Virus record (IMG/VR): IMGVR_UViG_3300007229_000047
Span: 1 to 29,594 of that record
Origin: a virus
Length of the DNA stretch: 29,594 nt
Strand: one strand, 5' to 3'
Shown here: piece after piece, positions 11,601-15,708 of the stretch
How positions within the stretch are numbered: the first letter of the stretch is position 1
Layout: every line of letters begins with the position of its first letter
Position numbers and translations under genes: made by a program
Notes under the pieces: model-generated
Databases searched by the model: none
Seen by the model: only the letters and a program-made list of their open reading frames with translations
What the model was told of the DNA's origin: nothing

Positions 11601-12040
11601 TATCCAAAACTGTGACCACAGCTTTCGAGGATAATCCAGAGCTAGACCGCAATCTTGGCCTATACTTCGACGGCATGGTTGCGCTCGGCGGGATGGGCTT
11701 CGTAGGTGAGCTGATGTACGACGTTGCCTCGAACGCGGATAATGGTGCGTACGGTACGCAGCGTACGATGGAGGGCATCTTCGGCCCTACACTTGGCCTG
11801 TTCAACGACGCATCATCTGTCTTGCAGGGCGCACGTTCCGTCTATGATGGAGACGAGGCTAACGGTGAGAAGAGGTCAGCTATCCGCGAGATAGTCGGAA
11901 GAGTTCCGGTCCTCGGCGGCGTAAGTTGGGCAAAGGAAGGCATAATCGACGTTTTGGGTGGCGAACGTGGCCAAGCTGGGCGACCATCCTCCGGCGGTTA
12001 CGGCAGCGGATATGGCAGCGGTTACGGCAGCGGTTACTAA
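2606..12040 (+). CDS. Giant 3144-aa internal virion / polyvalent protein with zincin metalloprotease domain
   Basis: I chose ATG 2606 because GGAGT lies 5 nt before it; an in-frame ATG at 2594 lacks a good ribosome site. Domains in order: a Gly/Ala-rich hydrophobic region (about residues 118-235); an Ala/Glu/Thr low-complexity linker (about 348-452); a zincin motif HELGH (H1217, E1218, H1221) with likely third ligand E1289 in NPQEYFA; a region near 1985-2009 (VFYR...GRGAYVTSRP) that faintly resembles an ADP-ribosyltransferase fold; long helical stretches; hydrophobic segments near 2719-2742, 2957-2978 and 3019-3037; and a Gly-Ser-Tyr repeat tail. Giant proteins of this kind in marine podoviruses are ejected with the DNA. 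The mix of peptidase and possible effector domains fits the polyvalent-protein class. The protease motif is clear; ejection and the ART call are inference. The stop codon overlaps the convergent gene at 12037. Confidence 0.75.
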   Translation: MAEEFTNPFTDDIFGESASGSTSDYTNLSGADLVKDRGFLDDVRTYYETKGQTFSSTSEMLDEWYTDRRWKDSNFASAGKDLAEYANAGTNKQLMTKLSKAWRNAPERGSFASQVWDYGLATVADPINFIPYAGAASKAANVAKLARAAGATKNAAVSAAVKSGAKRGAVIEGGVGAGMGAGMDAIQQTREIQQGLSTEYDYGRTATSAAIEGTLSAGIGSVIGAFAARNPAREGLKWSNSNLAGEIAVQKTDIELSVKEADAILADPLRAPDHADAQEAKKNAELEVAKINAHAAKVDKLDEEAEALAARLASEGGNTPETKAAFDEKIAEFNAATSSSDIPEIELADPAVAAATPTAAEVVKKAEAEAEAKTTAAKPKPETTVEGDEAEAEATSTTEETPATEAEAEAEVSPAAEAATEAAPTTEAAPTTEASPTTEAAPEVLEVPAVEGRKFKFDKTKDESLQKALGKNLATHKNKVEKANEKNATALEPLTQEDLEKIVAGTPKGTKDGFIAPAGRKAIRRFLAAREGRVPSIKAASKNANADAKVDDASFVNPEVAEVKTAKEDFAKSEAAEAVAVEAEVEELANKANEVFARVIKLSKNSLNAIRINQSFEGIASGLEENVAAAVRRRIEDYKTNVIPVVEKLKRNEKVAALRVAEAGQAERMYGGDFKYTKSRIADSTAKSINALETDLEAGVTTSVSTSKKTGEKVVTKKVNSLLKPGTEIGLEGGGTITEGAGAFRRENETLLAAQSQAEMDVAQGKNKAVYSFPARAGMPLVGVRGVGRGKRGVATEGQVVYGAMTQIGKNDSKFKVYATEKMALESLGLSKGQIGIDTSKIKPIESTEELEAAREKAFKKFSKSKGDVDALEEDLAVADAQGREGGLDVDPAPEVVVKDGRGNVVKTDIPEAPTTRNGKVLVLLPRTTEVAPRVASKSQIASDAGVAALLGGKPASLFRIGYVPAEINGKSAQSQATKRNLIRDNFEPLDEANSFEFTPSAEPEAEMPARPLTQKEADNTVIDISALASTPEGKTVAQFLFQGDNIANAKSLDGLIAPTFDEFLKSKPTLNRLQENLNFLERDDFKITTTLGDKEVEIPLSFRIKALNALHTVIKAEAPHGVKKPTVDIEASISSLKKVMSGVGEKVSNQIEYLLRQAVPIDKAPIFGSPSDGGSAGSVFVYGAKSEDYNKVMLDMSSFDADGQRTGITGSYTVMHELGHWMYENVLDAETKGEFWGNLDKFYDENGRFTEGASEVEGGLTALEKLTPSVEVDGVRAGVANGKTNPQEYFANQFSLYMHHKFNSPLATANANVLKKAARVLQKLWLKMTNRDIIDPEMEMMFDKLIADKDVALQKQFTFPVKATTSVGKTLESRFIQIKDALRDFEAAIQNYPDTSDPEKMATSARALSNVFNGMSMTKKTKGYLVRKAGNVASDRAALDRSTGVLKLMNGKQLRGMRAISKAINEATIRTDSRISQAGDDMEVFGGAYHSEMEASLVDLYNSSMKEFTEELKTSMNDMFMDIEYGDMEAFLPSENLLSLRASYNINGPILAKKKNFEQKIKREVNRQRGTFSRSLSRAMKATGKANAKAFKGDIVAGTKGSEANSYNLEESVREYGRQIGADGVPTAFGKKLANRAKHLINTQVDDVNLTEEEQAIYHTWQSKTVGKGAKGLANGAKIDELTMALSITIDGGEIKGIGGTPEQIQNITRHVIKERYKARKSKAALKDKNVTDAIEIEQLQEAGVAFENGIPQNANFTMRGFLRGITHRAQDVEYNARTLTARLARLDAILPQSVDDLTYKGFRKAIRLAGVNLTRDGDITQSVRLVSESLYGSNVVSQSSRNAISKYASILDREPADVFSEIVTESVDTLSSKDQIKAMRRSMVGEDLDGVDELLGEIEDNLVDALSYVFNGLVSSAPARNRFYGIAFPEDLFSTGGTQKASTRSRYQSDVPTEYASDYAYELLDNYSKAARSSIEEFTGGNVRVFYRNNDTNGSVGRGAYVTSRPTNTLENMAGDIISSAPEANQDDVADYVDALIELRGQVNAARRDPMSSSEYFERMYALDDALSQEIGELGARMDTNVTPVFVRDTTPAIFSGNMNSLSPIVQAMKGHYVERVASGMSGRDQANQIKAIRGNFTPAQMLDTLTDIAGGERQLREAMTEMGYTSLNIGPDKLVLKKSSVRDVRSQSFESSTPLLGEGGVEPALNGAIASQIFAGSDPIKVFSQGAKALEDAGVAPKAVDGMVSVARGRGMPKDAAAEIRKSNIYNPLRTNSRIMKRSGMSFLANFWEPEAGGGGHFERTNAKMGKFLMPMTRMLKELPDSAGIAKRYFQTGPVMMAESAMGAMGMAPKRRNTQPISHMRIVTALRNSDTASQLVGKEMETYQHIRSYLDNAVARLRASGNMVGEIKDNYFPQVWRKDLIEADPDRFKRGVSKYFMAENASMQGSEVLTQAEAMKRAGRLVEKLLDQDGVLSSPSKSLKSTSGKGNEDSLDFQRMMRLQEFPEFTDFDSPDTLAPFLENDLLVSMTKYSDSIEHRIDLTEEFGPANHGFHDYIAILADPMHGKQTIATLLSSNKILKANHSRMGGSGEGELDRVFTDTFFMAPIKDKYVAEQAAKSLIEKASNGASVAEMQAEIMGILDAKISNTPEAAQIRNNFSKRAAAIANALVDTKGLTKITSQDNVKHAQGFMNAAMRKPVDGQHGLYSMKNASKWLRGVNAVTLLSFTTLTSLADLALPLIRTGDLKSYYTALKQYAREPAYRDMIRNVGAATENAVHQRLTVAHGVDSTQFMTGFFNSTLLTPWTDSMRNVAAAVSYEHVKAQHRILREAPSTRQGRIARKILQQEGLQELIEDSSIDLDLILESRGSANEHPLNDKLATSLIKLTNQMIFTPNPNDLPLWGATPLGAIAMQLKSYPLMMQRMVNGVVAEAFAGSTPANRASNFAKAFVGQSDNRLGPLGALLVAGPAFGAASVAVKDVVQGRGGEDNRDFALRERSLSKTVTTAFEDNPELDRNLGLYFDGMVALGGMGFVGELMYDVASNADNGAYGTQRTMEGIFGPTLGLFNDASSVLQGARSVYDGDEANGEKRSAIREIVGRVPVLGGVSWAKEGIIDVLGGERGQAGRPSSGGYGSGYGSGYGSGY
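3762..3922 (+). repeat. Low-complexity coding repeats (Glu-Ala and Pro-Thr-Thr-Glu-Ala units)
   Basis: Inside the giant gene, runs of GAGGCT (Glu-Ala) are followed by three 18-bp tandem units at 3869-3886, 3887-3904 and 3905-3922, with GCTCCAACTACTGAGGCA as the typical phase. They encode an acidic, flexible linker between the N-terminal hydrophobic region and the middle of the protein. The number of units may vary between relatives. Confidence 0.8.
11996..12037 (+). repeat. 12-bp tandem repeat encoding a C-terminal Gly-Tyr-Gly-Ser tail
   Basis: Three and a half copies of GGTTACGGCAGC (one copy GGATATGGCAGC) end the giant protein. The silent changes between copies (GGT/GGA, TAC/TAT) keep the Gly-Tyr-Gly-Ser pattern. 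The result is a flexible aromatic tail at the extreme C terminus. Confidence 0.8.
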
Positions 12041-12336
12041 ATATCTTGAGTGAGGTGGTCGTATTTACCCGCGATTATCTCACTCACCCTACCACCGTCG
12101 ATGCCGTACATCGCACCCAACTGATCACACGAAAGGTCTGGATAGTCCTTTAATCTACCCTTCACGCCGATTACCGTTTCGGGTGTCACGGGGTTGCGAT
12201 AGTTGTACGCACGGCGAGGTTTCGTGTGCTCTCGCGTCATCAAGCGAAGCGCCTGACGTATCGCTTCTTGCTGGTCGTAGTTGCGATCAAGCAGGTCTTC
12301 TAAAATTTTACGAGCTTCTGGTACATTACTTGCCAT
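12037..12336 (-). CDS. Small HTH-like protein, last gene of the recombination operon
   Basis: This 99-aa protein is basic in the middle (around residues 30-50). Its C-terminal half has a helix-turn-helix-like segment: DLSCDQLGAMYG, a turn, then GRVSEIIAGKY (about residues 67-92). The pattern resembles small phage DNA-binding proteins that read host or phage operators. AGAGGTGA lies about 6 nt before the ATG. The start overlaps the end of the DUF6378 gene by 11 nt. Its stop shares four bases with the stop of the giant virion gene on the other strand, so the two operons converge with no terminator between them. DNA binding is inferred from a weak pattern. Confidence 0.7.
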   Translation of the reverse strand: MASNVPEARKILEDLLDRNYDQQEAIRQALRLMTREHTKPRRAYNYRNPVTPETVIGVKGRLKDYPDLSCDQLGAMYGIDGGRVSEIIAGKYDHLTQDI

Positions 12337-12628
12337 TTTGGTTCACCTCTACTGCTTCCCATCCCGCACCCACGTAACCCGCGATGTCGCACCATGTGTC
12401 GAACTTGGTGGGTGATGTCGTCATTCGGCTTAACTTTACTGCGATCATTGTCATCGCCACGTCAGAGCAGCTAATAGCTACATCTTCTTTTAGGACAGGC
12501 CTCAGAAGTATGGTCATCATATCCGCGATATCTTGGAAGTTCTCGGCGGGTTCGCCGTAATCTTGATTTCGATCAGCGTTGATGATCCGAAGAGCTTCGG
12601 TCAGCGGTAGGTCTCTTGCTTTAGACAT
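12326..12628 (-). CDS. DUF6378-type phage protein
   Basis: The 100-aa product has the pattern I associate with DUF6378: INADRNQDYGEPAENFQDIA near the N terminus, DVAMTMIAVKLSRM in the middle, and FDTWCDIAGYVGAGWEAV near the end. Proteins of this type are common in phages of Proteobacteria near recombination or nucleotide genes. They are all-helical and of unknown function, and look somewhat like small MazG-type nucleotide hydrolases, though I cannot confirm that link. The start overlaps the preceding gene by 8 nt, so it is probably translated by coupling. The family call is from memory of the motif. Confidence 0.8.
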   Translation of the reverse strand: MSKARDLPLTEALRIINADRNQDYGEPAENFQDIADMMTILLRPVLKEDVAISCSDVAMTMIAVKLSRMTTSPTKFDTWCDIAGYVGAGWEAVEVNQNGK

Positions 12629-12851
12629 GAGTGGTTTTCCCCATGCGTACGGCGTCGATCTCTAGCTGCGTAGCCAAGCACTTCAGTTCTACGAGCCGCT
12701 CCTTCTCGTGGCGCAGCTTCGTACGCGCGCGGTGCACATCGTCTGGGTCAACCGGATCAAGCGCCTCGATGCGGTCAAAGATGCTTTCGATCTCTGCTTC
12801 CTTGCGGATGATACCCTGACGCGCGATGCTCAGTTCGTTTAGTGTATCCAT
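12621..12851 (-). CDS. Small coiled-coil hypothetical protein
   Basis: I start this 76-aa gene at 12851, where its ATG shares one base with the TAA of the exonuclease gene (TAATG), a classic coupled junction. A longer frame running back to 13004 would lie wholly inside the exonuclease gene and looks like out-of-frame reading. The product is highly charged and almost certainly helical throughout, with two antiparallel helices separated by a DPVDPDD turn (about residues 32-38), so it probably forms a helical hairpin. I recognise no family. It may be a partner or inhibitor of the neighbouring nuclease, which is a guess from coupling only. Confidence 0.7.
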   Translation of the reverse strand: MDTLNELSIARQGIIRKEAEIESIFDRIEALDPVDPDDVHRARTKLRHEKERLVELKCLATQLEIDAVRMGKTTHV

Positions 12852-13678
12852 TAGTTTTTCTCCGTGGGTCTGAGCATTTCGTATTCGCCGCAAACTTCTA
12901 CGGCCTCTCGGTTCGTTAGTTTGCACGTCCAGCCGCCGTCCTTGTTGGCGAAGCTGTTCGTACAAAAGTGACAGGCGGGAGTAACGTCTGGGATTTCCCA
13001 GCAACTTTTCCTTTTAAAGCACGACTTGCAGTTCCAGCTTTCTGGTTCGGTTGCGCATCGTCCCGCCTGCCCATCAAGCGTAGCTTGTATCTTTATGTAC
13101 ATCGTGTCCCATTCTTCTTGATCGAAGAGGACAACTTCAGCGTGATATTGAGAGTTATTTTTACAGTAAGATACAAACAAGCTACGCTCAATTCTCATCA
13201 TCGCCATCATCATTTGCATCTGGCGATAATATTTTCTGTGCGAAACCTTCACACCGTACGACACGGTTTTCTTAAAGTTCGCATCGTTCATACTTTTGAT
13301 CTCAAGGATCATTGGACCCGTGCCGTCTTCGAAGTCGGCCAGCCCATCCGTGTTACAGACGACATGCCCACCGAGCCATTCCGCTCGGTGTTGCCTGCCA
13401 GTAACTTCGTCTTTTTCGTACACCCGCAAGTTGGCTTTGTTCTTTAGATCGCGAACAACCCAGTCCTCGATCCTGTGCCCAGCAAAGAATATTCTTTTTA
13501 ACTGGGGGTCAGGGTCAACGTCTGGAAACCCGCGAAGGCTGAGAGCCATCTGTGCGATGCACTCAGTCCCCGCCATCGACGCCCCGATATAGGCACGGGC
13601 TACGCCTCGGTCTTCGTTGGCGTAGCCTTCGTCGATGGCATCAATTAGTGCCTGAGCTTGTGGGTGTACTGGGTGCAT
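12851..13678 (-). CDS. PDDEXK (RecB/Cas4-like) exonuclease with C-terminal cysteine cluster
   Basis: The 275-aa protein shows the RecB-type nuclease core: E71 in GHRIEDWVV, D111 in VCNTDGLADF, E126-x-K128 in ILEIKS, and Q153 in the following YYRQMQMMM helix. The C-terminal 60 residues hold seven cysteines (217, 220, 226, 236, 239, 252, 263) in CxxC-type pairs. They would suit a zinc site or an iron-sulfur cluster like those of Cas4 and AddB. In phages such a nuclease resects DNA ends for strand annealing, and the next upstream genes (SSB-like, Sak4-like ATPase) fit that role. Its ATG directly follows the TAA of the SSB-like gene with no gap. The nuclease call is firm; the metal type is open. 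Confidence 0.85.
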   Translation of the reverse strand: MHPVHPQAQALIDAIDEGYANEDRGVARAYIGASMAGTECIAQMALSLRGFPDVDPDPQLKRIFFAGHRIEDWVVRDLKNKANLRVYEKDEVTGRQHRAEWLGGHVVCNTDGLADFEDGTGPMILEIKSMNDANFKKTVSYGVKVSHRKYYRQMQMMMAMMRIERSLFVSYCKNNSQYHAEVVLFDQEEWDTMYIKIQATLDGQAGRCATEPESWNCKSCFKRKSCWEIPDVTPACHFCTNSFANKDGGWTCKLTNREAVEVCGEYEMLRPTEKN

Positions 13679-14128
13679 TTAAAAGGGAATTTCATCGTCT
13701 AAGGGCGCACTTGAGCCGCTGGTCTGAGCCTTACCACCTGTGGGCGCAAAGTGATAAGATACCTTACTGTTGGTCTTACCGTTGTACTCCTCGGATTTGA
13801 CCATGATACCGACCTTCTTACCCTTGAAGAAGGAAACGCTTGGGGCTTCGTTCCCGTCGCTTCCAAGGATCATAAGGAGCTCTTTCAGTTGCTTCTTGCC
13901 AATCTCTGTCGCAGCAGGCGAGTTGCCGTGAAAGACATAAATCCACTGACGAATACCGCCATCGTTGTTACTATATGATAGTACCAACCGCGCAGTGTTC
14001 TTAGCGTCGTCCCGCTCGACGGACGCATCGGTGATAGTCACCTCATGCTTGCCGATTGGCAGAACTTTATTGCGCGAAACATCGACACCGGACAAATCCA
14101 TGCCCTCTAATCCAAGAAAATCACTCAT
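13679..14128 (-). CDS. Single-stranded DNA-binding-like protein (phage SSB, DUF669-like)
   Basis: I chose ATG 14128 (MSDFLGLEGMD...), with GGAG 9 nt upstream. A start at 14149 would extend further into the ATPase gene. The 149-aa product has a beta-rich body (PIGKHEVTITDASVERD..., RLVLSYSN..., GKKVGIMVKSEEYNG) consistent with an OB fold. A Gly/Ser linker leads to an acidic tail ending DDEIPF, the classic C-terminal tip of SSB proteins that recruits partner enzymes. It overlaps the Sak4-like gene by 8 nt and abuts the exonuclease gene. Phage Sak4 proteins are usually encoded beside such an SSB. Function is inferred from the tail and context. Confidence 0.8.
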   Translation of the reverse strand: MSDFLGLEGMDLSGVDVSRNKVLPIGKHEVTITDASVERDDAKNTARLVLSYSNNDGGIRQWIYVFHGNSPAATEIGKKQLKELLMILGSDGNEAPSVSFFKGKKVGIMVKSEEYNGKTNSKVSYHFAPTGGKAQTSGSSAPLDDEIPF

Positions 14129-14912
14129 TGTTTGTTGCTCCATTTCCATTGTATTTGGCGAACTCTTTGTCGCTCATGTAGATACGTTCGATTAAATCAG
14201 TGACATCATCGCACTCCTCAAAGGGTGCGAGGCGGCGGTGAGGATCACGGGTCTTGCCGTGCCAGCCATTGACTTGATCTGTCACAAGATAACGACGTAC
14301 GGCCATCTTGCCGTTCTGCTCGGAGGTCTTACGCACCAAGCAAAATACGTTGTCATACAGGGCAGGGATTAGTTTCTGCACCTTCTTCTGAACCATCATC
14401 GGCCAGTAGTTTGTCGTGCCGTTGTCGTCCGTCTCTTCAGCGGCCAGAGCGGTAATGAGTACGTGCATGTCCAGATCGCGCACCCACTTCAAAGCAGCGG
14501 TAATTTTGCGCTCGTAAAGGCTCCACTTCTCAAAACCGTTCTTCGCGTCAGCGCCAAGCTCGGCTTCGACATCTGCGAAGCACTTCTGAGAAAGCTCGGT
14601 CGCACTATCAATGGCAATCCATTTGTAACCCGCTTCCTTAAACTCTTTGGACATGACAAACTTAGTCAGGTCTCGAAAGCTGTACTCGCCTTCCTTCGTG
14701 GGTCGGTCGAAGGTGGTGAACGGAAGGTAATCGCAAGCGATGTCTGCGATGGACGACAGCCCACTTTCGCCCGATAGGATCAGACCTTTGCCAAAACGCT
14801 TGGCGTAGTTAGCGCACTGTGTAGTCTTGCCCGAACCGTGCATTCCGTACACCAGCGTCTTGCTGGCTCCGACGACACTAATGTCGTTAGTTTTGAGTGG
14901 AGTAATCTTCAT
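14121..14912 (-). CDS. Sak4-like RecA-fold ATPase (phage recombination / strand annealing)
   Basis: The 263-aa protein begins at ATG 14912, which overlaps the TGA of the preceding gene (ATGA) and has AAGG 8 nt upstream. Residues 23-30 are a Walker A motif (GMHGSGKT); YKWIAIDSATEL is Walker B. The short core with no RecA C-terminal domain matches Sak4/AAA_24 phage ATPases, which work with a phage SSB to anneal or pair DNA strands. The operon order ATPase, SSB, exonuclease makes a complete homologous recombination set. The main alternative is a generic phage NTP-binding protein, often labelled the same way. Confidence 0.85.
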   Translation of the reverse strand: MKITPLKTNDISVVGASKTLVYGMHGSGKTTQCANYAKRFGKGLILSGESGLSSIADIACDYLPFTTFDRPTKEGEYSFRDLTKFVMSKEFKEAGYKWIAIDSATELSQKCFADVEAELGADAKNGFEKWSLYERKITAALKWVRDLDMHVLITALAAEETDDNGTTNYWPMMVQKKVQKLIPALYDNVFCLVRKTSEQNGKMAVRRYLVTDQVNGWHGKTRDPHRRLAPFEECDDVTDLIERIYMSDKEFAKYNGNGATNNE

Positions 14913-15331
14913 GATTGAACCTTTATAGTTGGTGCGCCACATCCGATTGTGAGCGCTTTTTTCAAAACTTCCTGCACGTCAAGCGGCGCAGCATCTAACT
15001 TCTTGCGATCAACTGTGAAGGACTGTGAGACGCAATCGGGCAGGCCGCTTGCTTCGTACGTATCTTTCAACAACTTTTTGTCCCAAACAAATTTCTCAGG
15101 AATACGGACGACAAGTGTACGACCATCCTCCATTTCAATAGCGAACTCGCCCACTTCTTCGGGTAAGTCTGCGACCAAAATTTCTTTGATATAATCCAAT
15201 GAGACCTTCGCGACATCAAGTTTCGCAAGGCAATCAGCGTATTGCTGTGCGGCTTGTTTTAATCTTGCTGATTTTGGGGGCTGCGGAGCCGGGAGCCAAA
15301 TGTCTCCGAATATTAGGCCGTCTTCCTTCAT
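14909..15331 (-). CDS. Hypothetical protein, first gene of the recombination operon
   Basis: This 140-aa protein starts at 15331 with AAAGGA 7 nt upstream. It has an N-terminal helical part (residues about 20-55), then a beta segment (EFAIEMEDGRTLVVRIPEKFVWD), then a helical C terminus. The pattern looks like a small accessory protein carried ahead of Sak4-type ATPases in phages, but I do not recognise a named family. It is the promoter-proximal gene, transcribed leftward from the control region at 15357-15410, and overlaps the ATPase gene by 4 nt. Confidence 0.7.
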   Translation of the reverse strand: MKEDGLIFGDIWLPAPQPPKSARLKQAAQQYADCLAKLDVAKVSLDYIKEILVADLPEEVGEFAIEMEDGRTLVVRIPEKFVWDKKLLKDTYEASGLPDCVSQSFTVDRKKLDAAPLDVQEVLKKALTIGCGAPTIKVQS

Positions 15332-15356
15332 GAGATTGTCCTTTGAGATTAAATTT

Positions 15357-15372
15357 TAAAACATAAGTTGTG
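15357..15372. promoter_or_regulatory. Repressor operator, site 1 (CACAAC-N4-GTTGTG family)
   Basis: Plus-strand TAAAACATAAGTTGTG. It differs by one base from the operator at 17868-17883 over 16 positions. It lies between the divergent recombination operon and the regulator gene, where a repressor could act on both directions. Confidence 0.6.
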
Positions 15373-15381
15373 CCTGAGTAT

Positions 15382-15410
15382 CGTATATGTTACGCCGTTA
15401 GTTGTTGCAA
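15382..15410 (-). promoter_or_regulatory. Leftward promoter for the recombination operon
   Basis: Read on the minus strand: TTGCAA (15410-15405), a 17-nt spacer, then TATACG (15387-15382). Transcription would start near 15375, just before the operator at 15357-15372, and run into the gene at 15331. The match is moderate. The opposite strand has an overlapping -10-like TATATG (15384-15389) that could serve the regulator gene. Confidence 0.5.
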
Positions 15411-15423
15411 GAGGAAAAAAACA

Positions 15424-15708
15424 ATGGGCTTCAAAATAAAAGAACTAATTGACGATCTCGGCGGCGCGCCATCTTTGGCTAAGAAGCTGAATGTGTGCCG
15501 TACAATTCCGTACGGTTGGATACGTCGCGACTTCATTTCCTCCACTTATCTTTCACAAATCAAAGAGGTCTGGCCGTTGGTCGATCTCAACTCATACTTC
15601 AAATCGGAGAAGATCAATGAAGACGACCTTAGAGGAAGCACTGGAATTACTAGATCGCGGTTGGGCAGTGATACCCATACTAGCGGAGACGAAGAGACCA
15701 GCAGTTAA
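15424..15708 (+). CDS. Cro/YdaS-like helix-turn-helix regulator
   Basis: I start this 94-aa protein at ATG 15424 because GAGG lies 9 nt upstream; the frame is open further up but without a ribosome site. Residues 6-59 form a compact Cro/YdaS-type HTH domain (IKELIDDLGGAPSLAKKLNV, a turn, then YGWIRRDFISSTYL and a WPLVDLNSYF close). Such proteins bind operators at the phage switch. Its position facing the divergent recombination operon, beside an operator-like palindrome, fits that. The last 30 residues are encoded inside the primase-helicase gene in another frame. It is the only compact phage-repressor-like gene in the window, so it may be Cro-like or the main repressor. Confidence 0.8.
   Translation: MGFKIKELIDDLGGAPSLAKKLNVCRTIPYGWIRRDFISSTYLSQIKEVWPLVDLNSYFKSEKINEDDLRGSTGITRSRLGSDTHTSGDEETSS

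Noticed and set aside
2606-12040. The giant protein as an N4-type virion RNA polymerase, given its 3.1-kaa size.
   Set aside because: I could not find the polymerase motifs (catalytic Asp region, R-x3-K-x6-YG helix, HD motif) in order. The zincin site and hydrophobic ends fit an ejection protein better.
12852-13004. An upstream extension of the 76-aa gene to 127 aa.
   Set aside because: The extension is wholly inside the exonuclease gene, and the coupled TAATG start at 12851 is sufficient.
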